From Pseudomonadota bacterium (GTDB lineage Bacteria; Pseudomonadota; Gammaproteobacteria; Burkholderiales; Burkholderiaceae_C), in assembly GCA_021783695.1 (NCBI GenBank), contig JAJXTO010000001.1:84068-148067 (forward strand): a stretch of 64,000 nt of DNA. Reading direction: 5' to 3'. This document shows positions 58,552 through 64,000 of this stretch, one piece after another. The notes below the pieces were generated by a model that saw only the letters and a program-made list of their open reading frames with translations, was not told where the DNA came from and made no database searches. Position numbers and translations under genes: made by a program. How positions within the stretch are numbered: the first letter of the stretch is position 1; each line of letters starts with the position of its first letter.

Positions 58552-59513
58552 GGGCGAGTTCCTGAAATGGAGAATGAAGTGGGCTGGCTGCAGCCCGCGG
58601 CGCACAGGTCGAGCACGCCCTGCGCGAGGTCGGCGTCGAGGGCGATGGTGTCGACGCCTGGAGCGGCGACGCCATCGACGGTATTGGTCACCGCGATCCG
58701 CGCAGCGCCCGCGGCGCGGATGATGCCGAGCGCGTCGCCCGCGAACAGGCCATGCGCCGCCACACAGACCGGCGGCGGGCTGCCTGCGGCACGCAGATGG
58801 TCGAGCGCCGCCACCAGGGTGCGGCCCGAGCTGATGATGTCGTCAATGAGCACCGGCGTGCGGCCCGGGTGCAGGTGCAGGTCGGGGATGGTGGAGCGCA
58901 CCTCGGTATCGCCCAGACGGGTTTTCTGCACCACGACCACGGGCGCGTCGGCACGCGCGGCCACATCGGCAGCCCATTGCGCGCTTTCGCCGTCCGGCCC
59001 GACGATCAGCGGCCTGTTGACATGCGCCTTGATCCACTGCGCCATGCGCGGCGCGGCGTGCAGCACGCGGCTGCGCAGGCTGTAGACCTCGGACAGATCG
59101 TGGATGCGGTGCAGATGCGGATCGACCGCGAGCAGCCAGTCGAAGTGCGCGGACAGCAGGCGGGCGTAGAGCCGCGCGGACACCGCCTGCCCCGGCTGGA
59201 AGCGGATGTCCTGCCGCATATACGCCAGGTAGGGCGCCACCAGCCCGACCTGCAGCGCGCCCAGCTCGCGCAGGGTGTCTGCCGCCATCAGCAGCGGCAC
59301 GGTGCGCGCATCGGGGTGGTTCAGGGTGCAGACCAGCACGGCCTGGCTGCCCGGCGGGGGCGGCCCCACCCGCACCAGGCTCTCGCCGTCGGGAAAGGCA
59401 TGCACCACACAGGACATGACGCGCACATCCGCCTTGCCCTGCAAGGCCAGGGCAATGGCCTGGGCGCGGGCTTCGTTGCCCGGCAGGGGATACAGCAGCA
59501 GGGGGCTGGGCAT
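58548..59513 (-). CDS. Divergent ribose-phosphate pyrophosphokinase-like protein
   Basis: A 321-residue phosphoribosyltransferase-fold protein resembling PRPP synthetase. Family elements are FPDGESLVRV (40-49), PYLAYMRQDIRFQPGQ (94-109, cf. the canonical YARQDR loop), the DPHLH metal site (131-135), the flexible KTRLGDTEV loop (197-205) and the PRPP loop LIDDIISSGRTL (222-233). The loop residues SSGRT replace the usual TGGT, so substrate handling may differ from housekeeping Prs. The gene starts 1 bp after the phosphorylase stop and overlaps the next gene. It is unlikely to be the cell's main Prs. Confidence 0.85.
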   Translation of the reverse strand: MPSPLLLYPLPGNEARAQAIALALQGKADVRVMSCVVHAFPDGESLVRVGPPPPGSQAVLVCTLNHPDARTVPLLMAADTLRELGALQVGLVAPYLAYMRQDIRFQPGQAVSARLYARLLSAHFDWLLAVDPHLHRIHDLSEVYSLRSRVLHAAPRMAQWIKAHVNRPLIVGPDGESAQWAADVAARADAPVVVVQKTRLGDTEVRSTIPDLHLHPGRTPVLIDDIISSGRTLVAALDHLRAAGSPPPVCVAAHGLFAGDALGIIRAAGAARIAVTNTVDGVAAPGVDTIALDADLAQGVLDLCAAGCSQPTSFSISGTRP

Positions 59514-59514
59514 C

Positions 59515-61056
59515 TCAATCTTCCAGATGAAAAATCGGTGGATGGCGCGCGACAAAATCGAGCGCATAGGCCAGCTCGCCCTGCGACCCGGCATGCAGCA
59601 CGAACAGCGGCGCACCGCGCTCGACGCGGTCGCCCACATGCGCACCCAGCCAGAGCCCGGCTGTCTTGGCGTGCGGTGCCCCGGCCAGCTTGGCGGCGCG
59701 TGCCAGCAGGCGGTTGTCGATGCGCGCCACGCGGCCGGTCTGCGTGGCCAGTATGGGATGGGTGAAGGGCGCGCGGCCCGGCTCGCGCAGCCCGCCCTGG
59801 GCGCGGCAGATCGCCTGGAACTTGCTCCAGGCGCGCCCATCGGCAAGGGCCGCAGTGGCCAGGTCAAACGCCGCCTGCCCCGTGGCCAGACCGCCCAGCT
59901 CAATCACCGCGGCGGCCACCTGCAGACCGCGCTGGCGCAGATCGTCCGGCGCATCCGGCTGGTTCTGCAGCACGGCCAGCACATCGTGCGCTTCGAGCGC
60001 GGGCCCCACGCCGCGGCCCACCGGCTGGCTGCCGTCGCTGATCAGGCCGTGCAGTTTCAGGCCGATGGCATGGGCAGTGCGCTGCAGGGCATGCAGCAGT
60101 GATTGCGCCTCCGCCTGGCTGCGCACCTTGGCGGTGGGTCCGGTGGGAATGTCGATGAGCACATGCGTGGAACCAGCGGCCAGTTTTTTCGACAGCACCG
60201 AGGCGACGAGCTGGCCTTCGCTGTCCAGATCGAGGGTGCGCTCCACGCGAATGAGCAGATCGTCGGCCGGGCTCATGTTCATCGCCCCGCCCCAGGTCAT
60301 GCAGCCGCCCTCGGCCTCCACCACGCGGCGCATCTCGTCCAGGCTGAGATCCACCCGCGTCATGGTCTCCACCGTATCGGCAGTGCCCGCGGGCGAGGTG
60401 ATGGCGCGCGAACTCGTCTTGGGCATGACCAGCCCCAGGCTGGAGACGATGGCCACGACGATGGGCGTGGTGCGGTTGCCTGGCAGGCCGCCGATGCAAT
60501 GCTTGTCCACCACCACCGGGTGCGGCCAGCTCAGGCGGCGCCCGCTCTGCACCATCGCCCGCGTCAGTCCGGTGACTTCCGCCGCGTTCATCCGTCCACC
60601 GGCGCAGGCCACCAGAAACGCGCTGATCTCCACATTCGACAGCCGCCCCGCAACCACGTCGGCAATGATGGCATCGAGCTGGCTTTCGCTCAGATGCTGG
60701 CCATAGATCTTCGCCCGCACATGGCTCATGCTGTCGCTCGGCTGGGCGTAGCGAAACCGCAGCCGCTCGCCCTCGGCCGGGGCAAGCCGACGCCAGGCCG
60801 ACTCGGACAGACCCACCTCGTCGGGCCTCAGCAGCTCGCCCGTCACCAGGATGTTCAGCGTGGCAATGATGCTGCGCTGCTGCCCGATCACCTCGATGCG
60901 CGCATGCGCCTCAAAGCCTTCGGCCCGGCACACCGGAGAGTCCGCCCGCAATACCACCACCGGCTCATGGTGGGTATCCACCCCGAGCCGGACGGGGCGC
61001 AGCAGCAGGGCGTCAGCAGCGCCCGCAATGCCTGGGTTTTCAGCGTGTTCCTGCAT
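59515..61056 (-). CDS. Type-2 thymidine phosphorylase/AMP-phosphorylase-like enzyme
   Basis: A 513-residue glycosyltransferase-type phosphorylase. An N-terminal extension of about 90 residues precedes the catalytic part, as in archaeal AMP phosphorylases. Signature blocks are DKHCIGGLPGNRTTPIV (184-200), KTSSRAITSPAGTADTVE (213-230), and a C-terminal HVGDRVERGAPLF domain. Classical DeoA has a KHSTGGVGD block instead, so this belongs to the type-2 group; archaeal members convert NMP plus phosphate into ribose 1,5-bisphosphate and base. It is the first gene of the operon with the PRPP-synthetase-like and beta-CASP genes. Substrate (NMP or thymidine) is not established. Confidence 0.88.
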   Translation of the reverse strand: MQEHAENPGIAGAADALLLRPVRLGVDTHHEPVVVLRADSPVCRAEGFEAHARIEVIGQQRSIIATLNILVTGELLRPDEVGLSESAWRRLAPAEGERLRFRYAQPSDSMSHVRAKIYGQHLSESQLDAIIADVVAGRLSNVEISAFLVACAGGRMNAAEVTGLTRAMVQSGRRLSWPHPVVVDKHCIGGLPGNRTTPIVVAIVSSLGLVMPKTSSRAITSPAGTADTVETMTRVDLSLDEMRRVVEAEGGCMTWGGAMNMSPADDLLIRVERTLDLDSEGQLVASVLSKKLAAGSTHVLIDIPTGPTAKVRSQAEAQSLLHALQRTAHAIGLKLHGLISDGSQPVGRGVGPALEAHDVLAVLQNQPDAPDDLRQRGLQVAAAVIELGGLATGQAAFDLATAALADGRAWSKFQAICRAQGGLREPGRAPFTHPILATQTGRVARIDNRLLARAAKLAGAPHAKTAGLWLGAHVGDRVERGAPLFVLHAGSQGELAYALDFVARHPPIFHLED

Positions 61057-61451
61057 GACTCGGGATGTGTGCTTTTGTTGGCCCTGCCCGAAGGCGCGGC
61101 AAACGCGCCGACACGGGCCTGATGTCAAACGGCTGGAGTCAGGCTAATGCGCCGCTCCCTCCTTGGCAAGATCAGGCAAACCCCTGCGGGTGATTTGTCA
61201 TGTCGGGATGACCTCCATCAACCCGGCGGTACGTTCAGCGCAGAGACGGCAGGAGCGCGGTGATCGCCTCCCCCAGGCCATTCAGCCCCGCCTTCCGAGC
61301 GCGGGGTTGCCCCAGCCTTGGCGCACCTGGACTACGGTCACCACAGCCGTGCGTTTGCAGTCCATGGCCCGGGCATCGGTGAAGGGCCGACCCTGCGCGA
61401 CACCACGGCTTCAACGATTCGGCGCGGGTACGGAAATCGCGTGAACAGGCC
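61057..61451. other. Intergenic region without a convincing gene
   Basis: 395 bp between the phosphorylase start and the histidine kinase end, both minus strand. No gene, tRNA or clear terminator is seen. It should hold the promoter of the phosphorylase operon. A short inverted repeat GTCAT/ATGAC occurs near 61199-61214. Confidence 0.4.
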
Positions 61452-62885
61452 CTATTTACGCGGCAGTTCTAGGATGGCCTCCATTCCGCCCTCGCGCCGA
61501 TTCTGCAACGTCAACCGCCCCCCAGCAGCTTGCGCGATGTCGCGCGCGATACCAAGACCCAGGCCGGTGCCCCCAGTTTGACGGCTGCGCGATGCTTCGA
61601 GCCGATAGAACGGCTCGAACACTTTTTCCAGCTCCCCCTCAGGAATGCCCGGGCCCTGATCCTGAATGCGCAGCGTCAGGGAGGTATCGCTATCTTCAAC
61701 GACGACGACGGCTCGCTCACCATACAAAATGGCATTGTCGAGCAGATTCGATAGGCAGCGCTTCATTCGAGCCGGATCCCCAACGAAGGGCTTGTTGGCC
61801 CGCCCCTGAATCTGCACGTCACGCCCCATCTCCTCTGCGTCCGCCTGCAAACTTTCGAGCAGGGACATGATGTCGATGGGCTGTATGTGTTGCGGCTGGT
61901 CGATGCCGCGCATGAAGTCCAGCGTGTACTTCACCATCTGCTCCATCTCCAGCAGATCCTTTTCGAACCGCGCGCGCACATCGTCATCATCCAGCAGCTC
62001 TGCACGCAAACGCATGCGGGTGATGGGTGTTTTCAGATCGTGCGACATGGCCGAAAAAATGCGCGTCCGATCCGTAATGAATCGAATGAGTTGGGCCTGC
62101 ATGGTGTTGAACGCGTGCGCAGCCCGCCGCACCTCGATAGGCCCCGCTTCCGGCAATGGAGGGCGATGGATGTCTTCACCAAGTGATTCAGCAGCCGATG
62201 CCAGGACCGCCAGTGGCCGCGTCATCCACCGCACGGCCACATACGACAGGAACAACACCGACACCAGGAGCACGAGCAAGGTCAGCAGGAGATGCCAGGG
62301 TGGCGCTTGCGTGCCTTGGTGCAGCTGGGTTGTGAAAGCCACCCAGCTTCCATCGTGCAGCTGCACCTGGATCAGGAAGCCGAGTTTTGCAGCCATGAGG
62401 GCTTGCATGGACGACAGGGATGCCTGTGACATGCCCGACATATAGGTCGCCATCGAGGCGATGTCAGGCATGGATCGCCGATGCATGTCGGCGATACCGA
62501 TGGGGCCTGAAAGGGTCGCGCTGGCCGAGACGATCAGCGGTCTTTCATCTCCGAGAGCGGAGTGAAGCGCCTCTGAAAACATCATGGTTTGCGGGCTGCG
62601 CATCGTGGCAGCCGTTGACTTGACGGGTGAGGGCTCCAACTCCACGACTTGAGGCGGCACGCTCAAGATTCTGGCAATGCGCAGCCGCTCCCGAGACGGC
62701 ATCGAATCCAGCAGCTTGACCACGTCAGCAATGCGTTGCGCAGACTGCATGCCGCTGTTGCGCAGCACCGCACGGTCGCGCTCGGCGAAGTTGATTGAGG
62801 CACTCAGGAGTTGCGCCAGAATCAGCCCGCTGGAGAGGACGAGCATCATGCGGCCGAACAGCGATGCCGGCAGTAGCCGTTTCAC
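61452..62885 (-). CDS. EnvZ-type sensor histidine kinase
   Basis: A 477-residue membrane kinase. Two membrane segments (about 10-30 and 197-217) flank a periplasmic region of about 165 residues that is unusually rich in Met and Ser (MHRRSMPDIASMATYMSGMS). A HAMP linker and dimerisation domain with His282 (FSAMSHDLKTPITRMR) follow, then an ATPase domain (LSNLLDNAILYG; IQDQGPGIP; GGTGLGLGIARDI). It overlaps the response regulator gene by four bases. The Met-rich sensor could suit copper or silver sensing (inference). Confidence 0.92.
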   Translation of the reverse strand: MKRLLPASLFGRMMLVLSSGLILAQLLSASINFAERDRAVLRNSGMQSAQRIADVVKLLDSMPSRERLRIARILSVPPQVVELEPSPVKSTAATMRSPQTMMFSEALHSALGDERPLIVSASATLSGPIGIADMHRRSMPDIASMATYMSGMSQASLSSMQALMAAKLGFLIQVQLHDGSWVAFTTQLHQGTQAPPWHLLLTLLVLLVSVLFLSYVAVRWMTRPLAVLASAAESLGEDIHRPPLPEAGPIEVRRAAHAFNTMQAQLIRFITDRTRIFSAMSHDLKTPITRMRLRAELLDDDDVRARFEKDLLEMEQMVKYTLDFMRGIDQPQHIQPIDIMSLLESLQADAEEMGRDVQIQGRANKPFVGDPARMKRCLSNLLDNAILYGERAVVVVEDSDTSLTLRIQDQGPGIPEGELEKVFEPFYRLEASRSRQTGGTGLGLGIARDIAQAAGGRLTLQNRREGGMEAILELPRK

Positions 62886-63604
62886 GGCGTTCCCTCGACG
62901 GATACTGCCAACACATAGCCCATGCCCCGCACGGTCTTGATCAGCACCGGGTCGCGCGGGTCGTCTCCAAGACGTTGACGCAGGCGACTGACCTGGACAT
63001 CGATACTGCGATCGAGCGGGTCCGCCTCCCGGCCTTGGGTGAGATCCACCAGCTGATCGCGATTGAGAACCCGGTTCGGATGGCTGAGGAAAATACGCAG
63101 CAAGCGGTATTCGGCGCCACTCAGCGCCACAACCACTCCCGCAGGAGAAATCAGATGGCGATGCATGGTGTCGAGTGTCCAGCCCGCAAAGCGTGCTTCG
63201 CGCACATCTTCGGGCTGCAGATTACTGGGCAGGCTGCGTGCGCGGCGCAAGATGACCTTGATGCGGGCGAGCAATTCGCGCGCACTGAAGGGCTTGGTCA
63301 GATAGTCGTCCGCTCCCATTTCCAACCCAACGACGCGATCGGTCTCGTCGCTGCGGGCGGTGAGCATCAACACGGGGATGTCCGATTTGGCCCGGAGCTG
63401 CCGACACAGCGTCAGGCCGTCGTCGCCCGGAAGCATCAGATCGAGCACGATCAAGTCGATGCGTGCGGCAACGAGCGCGCGTTCCATGGCCTTGCCGTCG
63501 CCCACCGCGGTGACACGCAGGCCGTTCTTTTGCAAATAGGCGCTCAGCAGGTGACGGATCTCGGCATCGTCGTCAACGATCAGGATGTGGTCAGGTGTGT
63601 CCAT
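62882..63604 (-). CDS. OmpR-family response regulator
   Basis: A 240-residue regulator. The receiver domain has Asp11-Asp12-Asp13 (VDDDAE), phospho-acceptor Asp55 (VLDLMLPGDDG) and Lys in YLTKPF. The C-terminal winged helix is of the OmpR type (LSGAEYRLLRIFLSHPNRVLNRDQL and VDQVSRLRQRLGDDP region, RGMGYVL). It is the first gene of the two-component operon and is divergent from the Met-rich periplasmic protein at 63824, a likely target. Confidence 0.94.
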   Translation of the reverse strand: MDTPDHILIVDDDAEIRHLLSAYLQKNGLRVTAVGDGKAMERALVAARIDLIVLDLMLPGDDGLTLCRQLRAKSDIPVLMLTARSDETDRVVGLEMGADDYLTKPFSARELLARIKVILRRARSLPSNLQPEDVREARFAGWTLDTMHRHLISPAGVVVALSGAEYRLLRIFLSHPNRVLNRDQLVDLTQGREADPLDRSIDVQVSRLRQRLGDDPRDPVLIKTVRGMGYVLAVSVEGTP

Positions 63605-63823
63605 GCCGTGATTTTCAGCGGTCTGCCGCGTGCCTCGTCAAAAACAATGTAACGCAGCATGTCAGCCACCGGTTCGCAAATCATGCGATACAAAAAAGCC
63701 GCTTTTTGACATGGCCTGCTTACACGCAGGCGCTGAAATGGCTCCCATTGCAACGACGGTCTATCCGCAGCTTCGGCAGGAACGTCCCGCCAGCCGTCGA
63801 CGCATTTTGATCGGAGATCAACC

Positions 63824-64000
63824 ATGAAACGCAACCACAGACTACTGGGTCTTGCCGCCGCCCTCTCTCTTGCCGTGATCGGCACGGCCTCTGCACAACC
63901 CCCTGCCCATCCAGGGCAGTACGGCTGCATGCAGGGGGCAGAATCTGACATGGGCATGATGGGCGGCCGAGGCATGGCCGCAGGCATGATGGGGCGCGGG
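63824..64000 (+). CDS. Met/Gly-rich periplasmic protein, 5' part
   Basis: The first 59 codons run off the right edge. A signal peptide (MKRNHRLLGLAAALSLAVIG, cleavage near ASA-QP at about residue 25) is followed by a mature start rich in Met, Gly and His (MGMMGGRGMAAGMMGRG). A GGAG-type site precedes the ATG. Met-rich N-termini of this type occur in Spy/CpxP-like or copper-resistance periplasmic proteins. The adjacent divergent two-component system, whose sensor is also Met-rich, supports a role in metal or envelope stress. The family cannot be confirmed without the rest. Confidence 0.7.
   Translation, partial: MKRNHRLLGLAAALSLAVIGTASAQPPAHPGQYGCMQGAESDMGMMGGRGMAAGMMGRG

Noticed and set aside
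59515-61056. Plain pyrimidine-salvage DeoA
   Set aside because: Sequence blocks and the long N-terminal extension match the type-2/AMP-phosphorylase group, and no deoC, deoB or deoD gene is adjacent.

Overview
This is a GC-rich bacterial chromosome segment that starts inside dnaA and continues with dnaN and gyrB, so it lies next to the replication origin region. The dnaA-dnaN-gyrB order without recF, the DUF1631, DUF3305 and DUF3306 proteins, the formate dehydrogenase cluster type, and a periplasmic double-rhodanese next to several membrane transporters fit a betaproteobacterium of the Burkholderiales. A sulfur-oxidising Thiomonas-like organism is my best guess, but that is inference. I see no rRNA, tRNA, insertion sequence, prophage or CRISPR array. 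Nearly all of the window is intact coding sequence.

Layout. 1-4154: replication genes, with DnaA-box-like sites between dnaA and dnaN. 4194-8415: an amidase, an orphan polytopic membrane protein, a UbiC-like chorismate lyase and a dienelactone hydrolase. 8518-11938: divergent metR/metE with a perfect MetR box between them. 12059-14458: a DUF1631 protein. 14672-17907: a molybdate/tungstate ABC transporter and a short ModE-type regulator. 17942-20143: a DUF3108-like periplasmic protein and a TDT-family anion transporter. 20152-30931: a large minus-strand formate dehydrogenase cluster with TorD-type chaperone, 736-residue polyferredoxin, DUF3306, DUF3305, FdhD, a small secreted protein, cytochrome b, a lipoprotein, the iron-sulfur subunit, a Tat-exported Cys-type catalytic subunit and a small Tat protein. 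Divergent from it (31111-33137) is a NarI-like cytochrome b paired with an HdrD/DsrK-like iron-sulfur protein. The upstream molybdate transporter probably feeds the Mo/W enzyme.

33241-37845: an MHS-family transporter, a double-domain sulfurtransferase, a stand-alone CZB zinc-binding protein and MscL. 37874-42507: a three-gene signalling operon (response regulator, LysM-FecR secreted protein, CHASE2 histidine kinase). 42836-48936: tamA-tamB. 49007-57082: a mixed housekeeping stretch (PuuD-type hydrolase, di-haem cytochrome c peroxidase, small methyltransferase, EamA-like permease, CopD-like membrane protein, glutathione transferase, HugZ-like protein, AmpG, aldo/keto reductase). 57148-61056: a tightly packed operon of type-2 (AMP-phosphorylase-like) nucleoside phosphorylase, divergent PRPP-synthetase-like protein and beta-CASP RNase-like hydrolase. 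I consider it the best candidate for an under-described pathway (RNA to NMP to ribose-1,5-bisphosphate/PRPP). 61452-64000: an EnvZ/OmpR-type two-component system divergent from a truncated Met/Gly-rich periplasmic protein.
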